Part shown: one piece after another, positions 24,371-37,011 of the stretch
Layout of the letters: each line of letters begins with the position of its first letter
Position numbering within the stretch: the first letter of the stretch is position 1
Assembly: GCA_017562135.1 (NCBI GenBank)
Contig: QEYB01000922.1
Location: 62,001-126,000 of the forward strand
Source of the DNA: Dipylidium caninum
Taxonomy: Eukaryota; Platyhelminthes; Cestoda; Cyclophyllidea; Dipylidiidae
Length of the DNA stretch: 64,000 bases
Direction: 5' to 3'
Notes under the pieces: model-generated
Told to the model about the DNA's origin: nothing
What the model saw: the letters and a program-made list of their open reading frames with translations, nothing else
The model's database searches: none
Program-made: the position numbers and the translations under genes

Positions 24371-24639
24371 CTGTTTGCGGTGAAATGTTCGAATAAAGAA
24401 GCATGAAGAAGTTACATATTAACACGTATTTGCCCTGCATCGGCTGGCATAATCAGTAATGACAGCCAACTGCACCACTGGGTCGACCTGGACAGTCAGC
24501 TGCCCATCTGCCAGACTCATTGCAATGAAGTAGACGGCAGACGAACTTCCTTTTTGCAAATTACCTGAGGCTCTATTTCATTCCTCCTATTTTTAAACTC
24601 CATGTGACCAAATCTGATGGTGTCTGACAGGAAGACAGC

Positions 24640-25170
24640 TCTATGACTACATCACATACTCTCATCGCCTGCTCCATTCAAACACGTTTTCGAGCTGAAG
24701 ACGAACGAGAGAACAGACACACTACCCGATATTGTCACCAAGACTCACTTCACCAGTGTGATGTTCCCCTCGACAACAGCGGGGTAGTCGAGGACATTGA
24801 GGCAGAATGGCAACACTCTTTCTCCGTGAAGCCTTATTTCGCCTCCAGTAAGCATCCGTACTTTGCTCTGATAAATTTAAGCAAAGCGCGCATCCATTCG
24901 CATCAACACGCTGTGCGGAGAGAGATCGAGAGAGATCAACGTCGACTGTAACTTCGGCGCCATTCGTTTATGCCACTCTGCAATGCTTTCCCTACGCGTG
25001 CATGTGAGGCCGCAATGTATACGTCATCGAAGTAGTTTGTCAAACCCACCTCTGCAATCCACAATCTGCGTAGTCTGCGTCTTCGACACGCATTTACGTC
25101 AACATTTGTTCCTTGATCTCTCCCCACTCACCTCATTTGCGAGACTGTGGATGAGTACTGGAGGCTAAGC
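24640..25170. repeat. Partner of the 1335-1900 segment
   Basis: Inverted, diverged copy as described for 1335-1900, with the CAACAGCGG/TAGTCGAGGACATTGAGG part at 24775-24805 and the CCACCTCTGCAATCCACAATCTG part at 25045-25070. It lies about 0.5 kb left of the large 25655-27790 arm, whereas its partner lies just left of the corresponding arm, so the two pairs were not duplicated as a single block. Confidence 0.6.
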
Positions 25171-25654
25171 TAGGTAAATGGCGTTGAAGGCAGCTGTTTC
25201 CGTTCGTCGCCAATTTGGCTCTGTTTTCATTTGCCAAAGTATGTGGAAAGCGGCGCTGAGGTGTGAGGAGCGTAAGAGAGCACTCGGAGTGGTGAAAACA
25301 GCATGCTCTCGGAAGTGTCTTAGGTGACTTTCGATCTTTTGAGAATTATGTGAGCTCCTTTTGTACCCAAGCCGTTTCATGGAGATGACCATGCAGATGT
25401 GTTGTGAAAAAGTGGCGGTGGTTGTGGCAAATGTGCCCGCGTGTCGAGTCTGTCTATTGCGCAGAGAACGACTTTACATATCTCTTGGAGGTCAATTTCA
25501 TTTCGTCGACTTTATAGGCTGATGACCCGACAGAGCACTGCAACACTCAGTCGTTCAAAAATTCTGGCGTGTGATCCGAGTGACCACATGTTGCAGGAGT
25601 TAGGACTTATTCGATGTGTGTTGACAGTTCGAATTACTGTAAGCAGTGATGTGT

Positions 25655-27790
25655 GGACTACCTGAACCATGCTCATCTGGAAGGCAGTGATTACACTTCC
25701 CCTTCTCACTGGTGGGTGGGGTTGAAGTGGAAGTCAAGGCCAATTCCTACCTCCTACCGGGTAAAGGAGGGCTGCGAGAAGGGAAAGGGAATGATTCAGG
25801 CTCACCTGAGCTCCACGGCTCCAGATCAAATGTCACTAGGGCGTGGCACATCGGCAACATATTTGTTACTTATGAATGAGAAATCTTTCCATCTCGCAGA
25901 TAATGGTGTGACTTCGCGGAACGCACAGGGAGCTTGCCTCTGTCACTGTGTGAAGGAAGCAAATGGAAATAATATGACTGCGAGGCGACTTTGTGCCGGT
26001 TGGAGTAGAAGTCTGGAGGCAGGATGGATGGCGAGGTGGAAGTGTCGAGATGAATAGAGTTGAGCTGAGTGGTTTGAAGGAGTTGGCATGCTGCACAGCC
26101 ACTACATGCGCCTCGAGGCAGTGTGGGCCGAACAGAACAGACTGTCAACGTGGCTGATTCGGCGAATTTGCCTTAACTCATTCTACCTCGAAGACGTCGC
26201 CCTGCGGTCTGCAAGTTTTCTGTATTCTGATCAGTAGGCTTTTATGCGACTTTGGGTTAGGTGAGGACGTCCGGTGCAGTGCGTTTTATGGCTGCTTCAT
26301 TAGTGCTAATTGATTGGTGCACTGAGATTAAATGCCTCACCCAACTTTCGCTATGCATCAACTCAAAGCATTACCGAAAAGGCGAGGATGGACCCGAATA
26401 ACCAATGCCTCTCGATCATTTGCCGTTATGATGTGGCACGCAGAGTGGTATGCGTGGTTGGATAAGGGCAGTAGGCAGACATGCATTAGTGGGTCTATCA
26501 GCCCAGTTTCGGGCTGTTTCGTTTGCTGCCCATGCTTCCTTTCCTCCCCTTCACTATCTGAACACGTCATGGCCTGTTAGTTAGGCCCGCATATTGCACG
26601 AATTGAAAGACGGCTACTTTATATGCTAGCATGTTCATGCGTTAATTCCGCCCCTCAAAGCCATTCAGTACACATCCTTCTTCCCTAACCTAGAGCACAC
26701 TGGCTAACCCAAATACCGAGGAATAAACAGCGAACAGTTGAGAATTCCGCTCAATTTACGTCAGACGTCACGAGCGTGCCTTGCAGCAACGTCGTACCTT
26801 CATATTCAGCCATTGTTTGGACACCCATGCCACTGAGCCCACAACCGACCTTTCAGTCGGGTGCCACCAAGGTCTCTGCACTGTCAAGTCAATTGACCTA
26901 CTCAACACTGCCACTTCCCCGAAGTCATCTCCGCTTCTATGGGAGCCTGATAAACATTCATTGTGGAAGGTGTAAATCATTAATGATGCCACCACTGTTA
27001 CCTGCCATCCAGTCTCCTACCATGCAGAACTAACGTGTCCAACTCTACGGCGAACTTCATGTAAGTCACACTTTGGTCCTCCTTTCTTCCACTCGTTCCA
27101 CCAACCTTCCTATCCCTGTCAAAGCCCACTTTATTAGATCTCCCAATCAACATGTCGTTGGGGTCCATATTTTATAGCAATTTTCATCCCAAATAAAGAC
27201 CACACACACAACCTTTATTGTCACCCATCAGAGCTTCTCATTCCATCTATTTGGCTTCTCTCCCACTCCTTTATTCAATAGGCGACCCATAGATTCTGCT
27301 CGCCTTGGCGGATGACGGAGGCCAATCGGTAACATGTCTCGTGGGCAAGTAAGGTGAGTTGTGGGTGAGCATTCAGAACCAATTGTACGTAGAAGGCACT
27401 TGTTGCACCAAAGTAGGTAGAGATTAAACGAATAAGATCGCATGAGGCTCAGGTGAGGAGGGGCAAAGTAAACAGTGTGACACGAAATAAACAAGAGGTG
27501 TCTGCATTCAAAGTAGTGTTACTCAGTGGGAGTGAGTAGAATGAGTGAAGTAATGCATGAAAGGAGATAGAGCCAAATGGGTGGAAGTAGAAGCTCTGTG
27601 GGATGAAAGGCAATGGGCAGTCGGAGGACGTGTATATGGGATGCAGATGGGCAGATTTGAAGTTTCGCCAAATGTGCTAAATGGTGTTGGAGTTAAGAAA
27701 AGTGACGGATCGCAGGTCAGGCTGAATCGGTTATGCATGGCGAAGTAGCCCAAGCCCTAGGCCGACGTCTACCACGAGCCACATGCATGC
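25655..27790. repeat. Right arm of the 2.2-kb inverted duplication (partner 2025-4325)
   Basis: The cleaner of the two copies: where lengths differ, this one usually lacks the extra single bases of the left arm. The family-A portion is at 27290-27790, with its core at 27698-27717 on the minus strand. Bases 25655-27290 contain only open frames that mirror those in the other arm and are not preserved between the two, so no gene is called. Confidence 0.9.
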
Positions 27791-30649
27791 ATTCATGCCG
27801 TTACACGAATTGATAGCTGCGCGTCCATCTGATGACCTTCTACACTCATCATTCCACCACTCGGTTATACGCGACAAACAATTTGGTGTTTCCAGACTAC
27901 TTGCCACTTCCTACTCATTCCACCTTGAAGTTACGACAGCGCACGTAATGTCATAGGCCAGCAGGCTCGTTTACCAACCTAAGGATAGCATTGGTCAAGG
28001 TGGCGTAAGTGGTGAAGCTGTTTACAAACCACTCCTGTGAGCTGCGATTTGTTGGGACACGAGAAGTTACCTAACCGTCGGTGTTGTTAAGTGGACTTTC
28101 TGGAGGTAACGTGAGAACCTCGGCTTGTTAAACCGATAAGCCATGGGGAAATGAGACTAGGCGTCTCACTCGCGTCTGGACGAAAGAGAGCACGGCCTCG
28201 TCGGCGAGTTTGAGGAGAGTGGAGAGTGAGTTACTTTCTCCTCAGTACGGTTGACTTACCCTTGTCCAATGATTATGCTACTACCGCTTTTGCGCTAATC
28301 ATTCAGTTGAACACGATAAGACACGTGAAGTCGAACGGGGACAGTGTCGTGCTCGACGACTGTCGTGGACTGGGCTGTGGACTGGTGCGTATGACGTGAG
28401 GTGGTGTAACGTGTGGTGAAGTGAGTTGAAATGAGTTGATTTGACGGAGTCGAAGTGAATCTCACTCATCGCATACACCACGAGTCAACGCAAGCCCGAT
28501 GGATCAGTTATCCGCGTTGACAATCACTCGCCTCCTCTCACCTCACTCTATCTCAGAATCGTCTACTTGTGGTCGCGGTGACTGATGCATGCGGGCATCC
28601 ATATTCCGGCTACTCTGAGAAATGGCAATTGGTGATTCACTCTCAATCCGCGGCCACGGGACTAAATGGAGGGGACCAACTCACGCCTAACTACTTCCTC
28701 ATTAAATTTTTGCTGTAGGATAAGCTTGTGAGCTGAGGACCATGGAGAATTCCACAACACAGATCCGTACATGCAGACGAGTAATACGACCATGGCACCA
28801 GCGCGGTCAGCATTGTGAGGAATACGGAGAGCAAGTCCCCATCAACTCGTAAAGATGCGCACGCTGCCCGTGTCGAGTAGCCGGCAGTTGAGACATGTGC
28901 CGAGGCGATTTCCACGTGTGAACACATTGGGGGATTGGTTGATGTCGCGTGAATCGCGGCTGCCCCCGTTTTGTCATTGCCCGGGTCACACTGCCACGAC
29001 GTGGGCAAACACTTTCACTTGTCAGAGCTGCTTTCTGGTCAGCTGAGAGAGAGGAGGACAGGCGGAGAGGATGAAATAACGATCTTCCTCTGGATCAGAA
29101 TAACAAATAAATTAAGTCAGGAAGCAAAAATTGGGGATTGGCAAGTTTCTCAACACCTCAATTAGACCGCATTTGGAGGGCATTTTGATAATAGACCTTT
29201 TAACTACTCAGTCTGCTGCCATGTAGCTGGTATGTACTGAATTGGACGAATTATCTGGTGGAGGACAAAGTGAAGTAACTTTTAATTGGAGTCAAAAGGG
29301 AACATTTTGCTCATATTCACAAATCCCTCCTCTTCCGGAGTGTCAAAAGTTACATGGCACACATCCTCATTGAAATAGCCACTTCTTCTCATACATCTTA
29401 AACTTCATTTTCCACCACAGGGAAAATTGAAACGAGAAGTATGAAAGGATGAGGATGCGAACACTGTAAACACTATTTGACAGCGAGACGAGAGGTGAGA
29501 GTGAATGAGGAGAGGAGGCGCCAGACAAACTTGAAGCAATGTGAGGAGGTTGATGATAAATGTCATGATTACAGCGAGGTCTTCTCCTTTGCGAACTTGA
29601 CTCCAATCTCTTCCGATGATGAGGCGTGACATACGAAACCTTACAATGGATTACTACGGAATCGTTAAAAATACACGCACTGCAGTCAAACCCCGTTGTT
29701 TGAGATGAGGTTAGGTAAATTGGCTGGACAGCAAGTCACGAGACAGGAAATGGCGGACCTATACGCGGCACTGCATGCTCCGGTCTAAGAAACATCGTTT
29801 TCTACAGTGTACATGAGATAAGAGGACATAGCCTCGACACGCTCTATCTTCCAAACAGGGACAAGTTCATATTTGAGGGAGTTTGAAGGATGGAATATGA
29901 GGCGATATGACTGCTCCTCTTCAATACACCTCTTTTCTCAACAGGCAACGTTACTTAAAAGGAGTCGAATATTAGGTGGGAAAATATGGAACGCGCGTTA
30001 AATATTGGTAGAAAACACGTGATACAATTTTTGCATTATTTATGAGATTCCAGCGGAGTAATTTCCATCGGAATCTACGACTTTCAGCCGATTATGGGGT
30101 AGGCCAAGTGTGATTCTTGAGAAAACCTTATTTGACGTTAATAAACGTTTCGGCGTCTAGTGTAATGTTGTTCTGGAAATGAAATTTTCTTTCACCTGAA
30201 AATAATTCATGATTACGTGAAGAGAAATAATCAATTGACAGGTGAAATATCGAGTGAATGTAGAGGATGTGGTGAAATCCCATAATGTAGATAAGTTGGA
30301 GCAAATGACTGACGCCGTGTCCCCGTTTTGTTGCACATGTTTCTATCAGTTCCCGATTCATATCCGGGCAATTTCTGACGTGTACTATGTCTGCACTCTG
30401 CTTCGTCATAGAATGACATTTGCGGCATTGACATAGACGTGGAGGAGTATGCACGTAGGGCTTACGGTCAAAAATTTTCAGGGTTATAAGCACTAGAGTG
30501 GTGCACTTCCGCCTCGAAACTTCACCTAAATCCGAAGTATATGCGTCTTTTCTCAACCTCACCGCCATCGCCGTCACTGTTGTCATCATTAATCCTGCGC
30601 ACACACCAGCCCCGTCATTATGGGATTAATACCTCGACACTTCTGTGTC
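27791..30649. other. No gene confidently seen
   Basis: A minus-strand frame at 29405-29632 has a hydrophobic run (VIMTFIINLLTLLQV) and some G/C-ending codons. A 158-codon minus-strand frame at 30128-30604 lacks codon bias. Neither shows matching splice sites or a recognisable motif. Alternating TGAAGTGAGTTGAAATGAGTTGA-type sequence is present at 28410-28450. Confidence 0.4.
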
Positions 30650-31170
30650 GTCCCCATACTTCCAAGAGAAGAGGAGAGGAGCGTAGACGATGTGAGTCGG
30701 AGGTGAGGGTGAATGAGGTGAACACAGAATTTCTTCTTCTAACTGCACTGCCGAAAGTAGCCAAAGGTTGGAGGCCATTCATTTGTGTAACAGCCTGAGT
30801 GCACGAGTGTGGCCCACTTCCCACGCCGGCCATGGGGTTGAGCTACTTCTTCAACACTCCATCCCTATAGGGTCACTCCCAACAAATCTAGCCCTGCGTG
30901 ATTCTCCTCTATGCCCGACCCAAGCTCTGACATCATTCTTAACACCCCTACTACACACACTTCGGCGTTTATTTCTGCCGCGTTCAGTGCCTTCATCCAT
31001 TTCTTCTTCATGCATAAGATGGACAAAGGAATCCACTTATACCACGAAGATAAATGCTGGCTCGACGTGGTGCGAATGATTACCAGAGGCTTTGCCGCAG
31101 CGGCTGCATAAGATGAATCTTTCGGCACATTGCACGTGTTGCAAAGGAGCCACAACATACCCATTCCCAA
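30650..31170 (+). repeat. Family B interspersed repeat, copy 3
   Basis: Order: purine leader (GAGAAGAGGAGAGGAGC), GCCATTCATTTGTGTAA, GTGTGGCCCACTTCC head, GTTGAGCTACTTCTTC, CTGGCTCGACGTGGTGCGA and tail TCTTTCGGCACATTG at 31116-31130. It is the non-inverted counterpart of 14300-14815. Confidence 0.7.
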
Positions 31171-31399
31171 AATTTACTTATTTAACTCTTCTTAACGTCA
31201 GTCACGGATCATTCTGATTCCACACGTTCGGTAGTGGAAAAGTAAAGGGTGTTCTCTCAATCAACGACAAGCAACGTAAGACTGCCGTTGCTTGTTAGTT
31301 CAGACAACACAGTTAAGGCACCATCTCCCTCACACTCGTGTCAGCGCGGGTGCACTTCAGCGTGCCAATATTCTGAGTGACCTTCGTCCCCTCACTTCT

Positions 31400-31660
31400 T
31401 CCCTCCTTCGTCCCACCCGCTTTTATCTCATCACCCAGACTCACTAATTGAGACCGCCCACGTTACGTGTCGTTGGCGCCCACTTTGCATCTCCATCTGC
31501 CTCCCCTCACAAACGCTCCACAGACTACCTTGTGCTTTGATTCACCAGAGATTCCAATTTCCGTTCATTCAAATGTATTACTTAATCTACCCCAGTAAGA
31601 CATATTTGAAGGCGAGGCACGCGATGTAATGTTCATTTTGAAATTCCACCTAATTTGCCG
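31400..31660 (+). repeat. Diverged family-A-like fragment
   Basis: Shares the CCCCAGTAAGACATATTTGAAGGC end with 17690-17720, and the general cytosine-rich middle of family A, but lacks a clear core. It sits immediately before the rearranged family C copy at 31704. Confidence 0.4.
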
Positions 31661-31703
31661 TCTGTCATGAGTTTCACTATTTTCCCCTCCTTCTCAGCTC
31701 TCC

Positions 31704-31889
31704 TAACGCAGGTCATGGTGGTTTTGCTGACGCACCCAATGCCACGTCAGCAATTGGAAGGCCTCGATGCGCATTGGTTTATCAGTATCGACAAGCTGGT
31801 GACAAATCGCGAGACCACGCATGCGATCAATGAAAGGTGGAGAGCGGGGGGGGGGAGGGTGAGAAGCGTGTTGTGCCCTTGTCAAAATA
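31704..31889 (-). repeat. Family C 3' end, inverted, at the edge of copy 3
   Basis: The reverse complement matches 13870-14049 at roughly 90 percent, from CACTATTTTGACAAGGGC to ACCACCATGACC. It abuts the forward-oriented family C 5' part at about 31892, so a 3' end and a 5' end meet head to head. The C-homopolymer (G on this strand, at 31847-31855) is shared with 13909-13916. Confidence 0.75.
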
Positions 31890-31894
31890 GTGTT

Positions 31895-33229
31895 GTGGTG
31901 TGTGTTAAGAAGGGTCAGGCAATACTTAGTGCGTTCGCGATGTCAAGAGACCTACAACTGCATCGCCCAGAGGTGAATTCTGTTCTGATCGCCTCGTCCG
32001 TGTTTCCTTGGTCACTGGGGAAGAAATCGTCGCTTTATTGCAATTCCGCTCGTTTTTTTACAAAGAGTGATCGTCACATCTCATTCACTGCCACTTAATT
32101 CGCACATACATCAGCCGGCCTTGATGCCACATAATTCAGCATTTATGAGGCTGTGTTCGGAGGTGGGCAAATGCACACAGATGGTTACTCATCTATGGCC
32201 ATTACAGCATTAAGGGTAGAAGCGTGACGAGTGTCGGGGAAGAGAATGGCGACTGCGAGTTAATGAGAAAAGTGAGGGGAAAGAGGTGAAGGTGAGAGTA
32301 GTGCAGATGCGGTAGACGAGGCTTCGCAACCTGCGATTGACGCAGTGACGGATTTACCAATCTGTTGATGTGTGGTCTGGCATGATGGCTAGCCAGAATC
32401 AAGGTGGCTGAAGTTATTACGCAGACACTGCTACAAGGACATCAGTGAAATATGAGAATTAGATACTATGAGGAGGTGGAGGCGACCGCTGCTGACATGA
32501 TTGTCACACAATCTACATGTAAGCGCTTAGGTTTCATGGCGATGACCAACTCACAGGCGTAGGAGAGGGACATTATAGGGGAGAAGGGGGTGTTTGGAGT
32601 GAGGTTGTTAAGAGGTAATTAGGCGGAGAATCATCATTTCGCAGTATCATGCTCATATCCGCCCAGTTTCAAACTAGACGTCCCGCAGTGGTAACGCAGG
32701 AGACTCGACTGAATCAAACTTTTGTTGAATAATATGGTGTACAAGTGGCAACAACCTAGCAGCATCTGCTTGAAGCCTTCATTCAAATGTTATTCACACG
32801 TAGGAGCACGTTGAATGGTATGCCCTAACCCTTACGCTTTTACAACTAAAACTTGACTGATGTAGGTTCCTCTCTCACAAGTCTACGTTGGGCTGTTCGG
32901 TGGCAAGGCGGTCAGCAGTGCAGATCACACTAGACAGATGGAGGGTGTACCACGTGCACAAGTGGTGCGCAACGAATTCCGCGTACATGGATATGAGCAT
33001 GATACTGCGAAATGATGATTCTCCGCCTAATTACCTCTTAACTCCCTCACTCCAAACACCCCCTTCTCCCCTATAATGTCCCTCTCCTACGCCTGTGAGT
33101 TGGTCATCGCCATGAAACCTAAGCGTTTACATGTAGATTGTGTGACAATCATGTCAGCAGCGGTCGCCTCCACCTCCTCATAGTATCTAATTCTCATATT
33201 TCACTGATGTCCTTGTAGCAGTGTCTGCG
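31895..33229 (+). repeat. Family C long repeat unit, copy 3 (rearranged)
   Basis: Forward match to 12480-13500: TGTGTTAAGAAGGGTCAGG, AGAGGTGAATTCTGTTCTG, ATTAAGGGTAGAAGCG, ATTACGCAGACAC, then GATGGAGGGTGTACCACGTG. The expected continuation is replaced at 32989 by an inverted copy of the element's own 32420-32660. It is therefore flanked by inverted pieces of itself at both ends. Confidence 0.75.
32420..33229. repeat. Near-perfect 241-bp inverted repeat with 328-bp spacer
   Basis: Left arm 32420-32660 and right arm 32989-33229. Read from 33229 downward, the right arm matches the left with about three differences (an A/G near 32523 and a two- to three-base change near 32607), that is about 98-99 percent. 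The spacer is single-copy family C sequence. All other family C copies are far more diverged from one another than these two arms, so this inverted duplication is recent or maintained by conversion. A transcript through it could fold into a long hairpin. Confidence 0.93.
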
Positions 33230-33557
33230 AGAATGGACTCAGTCTTCTCGAACTCACTAATCAAACATCCCGTCATTAATAGCATACCGTGAAATATGGC
33301 CAAAGATTCTCCTATATTAATAGCAAAAGGGAAGCTGGTTTCATCAGGTTCAAGTTAATCACAGCTGCACAACTCTACCTACTGCATTTGCATTAAAATT
33401 CCACAAAATAGAATACGGAGTGTGGGATGGAAGGAGGCAGGAAAAGTGGGTGAGGCCAAAATATGCGGCATTCTCAGTCTTGCTGGCATGCACGACCGAG
33501 TTGGATGAGGCTGGCAGTGACGGCCATGCCTGTGTTCACACCCACTGCCATGTGACA

Positions 33558-33870
33558 CTAGAAACGATACACGTTGCAGTGGTAGTGGATGAGGGCGCCG
33601 AGGGCGAGCAGAGCCACCAGACAGGAGAGCGCGCGTGCAACCACGAGGAGGCAGCGATGCGTAGAGGAGCCCGAGGCGAGGCAGAGGTCAATGTTGTTGT
33701 GAATTATATCCAGAGGACGAGTGGGCTGTTGAGTATAAGGAACACCATGACCACGTGCATTACCTTCCATCTGCCCGCACACGATTTCGTTGGTCGCCCA
33801 TGAGGGTTAGCTCGGTAAAGATGGTCACCAGGTGGAGAAAGAGGATCATGTGGAACACAACGACGGTCAT
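33558..33870 (-). CDS. Multi-pass membrane protein fragment, unrecognised
   Basis: Reading leftward from an ATG at 33870, three successive frames have very high G/C at third positions and hydrophobic products: VVVFHMILFLHLVTIF, then WKVMHVVMVFLILNSPLVL, then CLLVVARALSCLVALLALG, ending in TAG at 33558. Two single-base shifts, near 33765-33780 and near 33715, would join them into roughly 100 residues with three membrane segments. A short C-terminal tail of about 10 residues follows the last one. The middle could instead contain a small intron: GGAAG|GTAATG gives a donor. The third segment has a claudin/PMP22-like look, which is not proof of family. No neighbouring exon was identified. Confidence 0.4.
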
Positions 33871-33949
33871 CTAATCGCCTTTCCTTGGCTTCCCTCGCCT
33901 TTCTATCCCCTACCACGTCACTCCCAATCCAATGTGCTTTTGTACTCAC

Positions 33950-36900
33950 TATTGAGATCTCAGCATTTAGGTCCTGTGTAGATGTGTGCTACTCTGTCTT
34001 CTTCTACTTCAACTAAACATCCCCTCCCCCATTTTACTTATCACCTATAAGTGTGAACGAGTAGGTATCATCCTCTTTCCTGTGAGAGAATGAACCTCCG
34101 CTTCTCCAATGTGATACGTCTTCACCAGCGAATGCGACTGAGTGTTGAGTGTTCGCGCGTTCAAGCACATTTCACTGTTCGCGTGAGCCGCAGCATTAAA
34201 TGCATGCGAAGAACGTAGGGCGGTGCAGCAATTAAAACTTGTGGCATATGTGGGTGTGTTAATCGCAGCAGCCTCCTTTCTTCTGCTTCATACTTGGTCC
34301 ACACCGCAAGCAGTGTGATCTCAATGAAATTCTCTTTTCCATATATCCCCTTCTGGGATGTGGTCACTCTCATTCTGTTACGCTGAATTGTGTTGTTTTG
34401 CTCCCTCCTTAAGATCGCTACTCGATTACCGTTGTAATTGTGTCCAAGCCCCTCTCACGATGGCGTTATCACTGTACGGATTGTTCTTTCACAAGTGGCA
34501 AGCATGTACATATGCCTCGTGCACTCGGCACACATTCGATTAATGGAAATAGCAACTCTACTCCAGCAGTCAATATACCCTAATATTTGCAGATAATTTT
34601 GTCACTATCGCGGCCACGACGTATCTCATAATGCGGAAGCAGAGCTAGATAGTTGGAATTGCCTCTCTGTGCGCTTGGAAACATGGTTGGCAATCAGGTA
34701 GATCAATCCTCGAAATCTGTGTGATTAGCAAGGATTATTGGTGAAACTGCTTTGAGCTAGCGACACGGTGTCACTTGACGCTCTCAAGAGTCGGAACGAG
34801 AAGGAAAATGGTGAAAACGTGTTGAATGAGCAGACATGAGATTTGACAAGTACGGAGATATGCGGATGAAAGCATATTGATAAGAAATGTTGTGGTGAAA
34901 CAATGATGATCGATCGTGAAGAGTGTTCTAATTTAGCATGCTACTGCGTTTGTCTCCTACATTCTATCCACTCACTTTGCCCTTTAACCGGTCTACCCAT
35001 TCCTGAGCAAACATGTAACCAAAACTTGCATTCGTTACGTCAACCCATGGGAAATGGCATCGGAACTTATGCTGGCGAGACCTCAACCCCAAGTCAAAGT
35101 ACGACATTTAACTTAACTTCCATAGCACTTGTTTACGTATGTTTCATGGTCTATCCCATTCTATTTCCCCTTTTACGGATTGTAATTTGCGTGTACAAAA
35201 ACTCATGGCTACTACTTCGATTAATTGAGCTACTTCGTCGAGAATAATTCACGCGATCTAGTTGAAAATATTCGTCGAAAAAGATGTCGGCCGAGAGAAT
35301 TTTTCCAGTTTGTGTGAATCCTACTATTTACAGATGCCACTCTTCTTAACTTTAACAACCTGAACAAGCTATGCGATATTCGTGACAATTCTCCTAACCT
35401 TACTTAACTTCTCCTTATTGGGAAACTGGATAAATGAATTTGCTTTGAAGACCATGTGGAACATTGATTTTAAAGCGGATGATTCTTTTCATACATCGCT
35501 CGAATTGAACTACAGTCACGTCATCAAACAGCCTACGTCGCTTTTGCCTGAGTACACCGGCTGACTAAATATCCTTTGTTATTTGAAGAAGGCTGGAGTT
35601 CGGACGCTGGCGGGCAAGGCGATCGCATTTGAACCCACCACCACTCATATTCACTCAGACGAAAGTGCAAGGTTGACTTGAAGAAGTACTTACAAAATTG
35701 GCATGCAGATGAGGTAGTAGTCGCGTTGGAGTGCACGGAAGAGCCAGCTATCTTCATACCAGAAAAACTAACGCTGGCCGGACAAGGGAAGGAGTTCCAA
35801 AACACAGGGTCCCTAACCACTGTAGGTCACTCTTCTGTTGAATTAAGTTAAGCATAGCATAATCAGAAGGCCAGATTTGCAAATCGCAGAGAGATGGGAA
35901 AAGCTAGCCACCGGTGAGCTCAGAATAAGTAACTCGGTAAATGTAACTGACCAAACTTACTTCATGTGAAATCGGCAGTAAGTTATAGTGTAGACCACGG
36001 CCACCATGTTAAAAATAGTCTGCAACACTGAGGAGAGTGAAGAAGGGTTTACACATTGAGTGCAAACCCATTACAGCGCGAGGAATTCTCTTTCCTCAAC
36101 TATTGGGATTTGGATTATCCATTGATACAACGCAGGAGTGGTGAAACCAGCTAGTTAACCTGAGCCTAATACGTGTTTCGAGAGCACTAACTTTGTCCAT
36201 GTGAGAGTAGCGGGTACTCTGTGAGAAGGAGGGGGAAAGGAGGACGCAACTTTATCTTGAACATCGGAGGTTAAACGAAAACAACCAGATGTATGCGTCA
36301 GTAGATGCCAAGTGAGTTGTGTCAGGTCAACTCCCTGAAGCATTATGTTAACTTGTAGGAGCGTTCGAATGTTGATCTTGAATCAAAGAAGTTGAGAAAT
36401 TGGCAGGGAGATAAGTAGTCTGTCGTATACTAGGTAGAAATTCGTCGACTGCCCGTTAACACTCCTTCCCCCTGAAAATTGTGCTGTGAAAGGGGCATCA
36501 CTGAAGATTCTTTATCATAGACGCCCTCTTCTTGCCGCCTTAATCTCTACGACTAGATCGTGCTATATACGTGGAGGATACCTTAACATTATCCCATGTC
36601 TGCTCAAGCTCAGGCTAAGCAAAACACTTCTTACTGACATCAACGACATCAGCGTCCACAGTAAGGGGGGCGTTTCACACGCCAAATCTCCCGTTTTAGT
36701 GGTGTTCTCCACTGGGCTATTCGCAACTTCTTGATGAGGTCTCCATGTAAACCGGGATGAAAACCAGGAGGATGTGATATAAGCACTCAAGTCATAGAGG
36801 TAGACATGCTTCCAAGTCAGAAATGACTAGGAAAAGGCATTGAGATGGAGGCAAGCATATTGATATTATGCATTCGTCACTCACTACTCTATGAAAATTA

Positions 36901-37011
36901 CCGTGAAGGTTTGCTCCACGATTACACACCTTTCTCAACACGTACTCTTTGTACAACTCATGGCATAGTTCTGGCAGACCCGCTGTTTTCACCCAATTCT
37001 TCTTTGGCCAG
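33950..37011. other. No gene confidently seen
   Basis: A 114-codon plus-strand frame at 34903-35247 has a hydrophobic stretch (ALVYVCFMVYPILF) but no codon bias. On the minus strand 35585-35640 contains GGTTCAAATGCGATCGCC, similar to a polymerase III B box, within a sequence that looks like a short interspersed repeat but has no second copy in this window. Remaining open frames are unsupported. Confidence 0.4.

Noticed and set aside
33558..33870. Claudin/PMP22 family assignment
   Set aside because: One helix looks similar, but the diagnostic W-GLW-C-C loop is absent and the helix order is wrong.
34903..35247. 114-codon plus-strand frame with a hydrophobic segment
   Set aside because: Frames of this length are expected by chance in 64 kb, and it lacks codon bias, splice pairing or a recognised motif.
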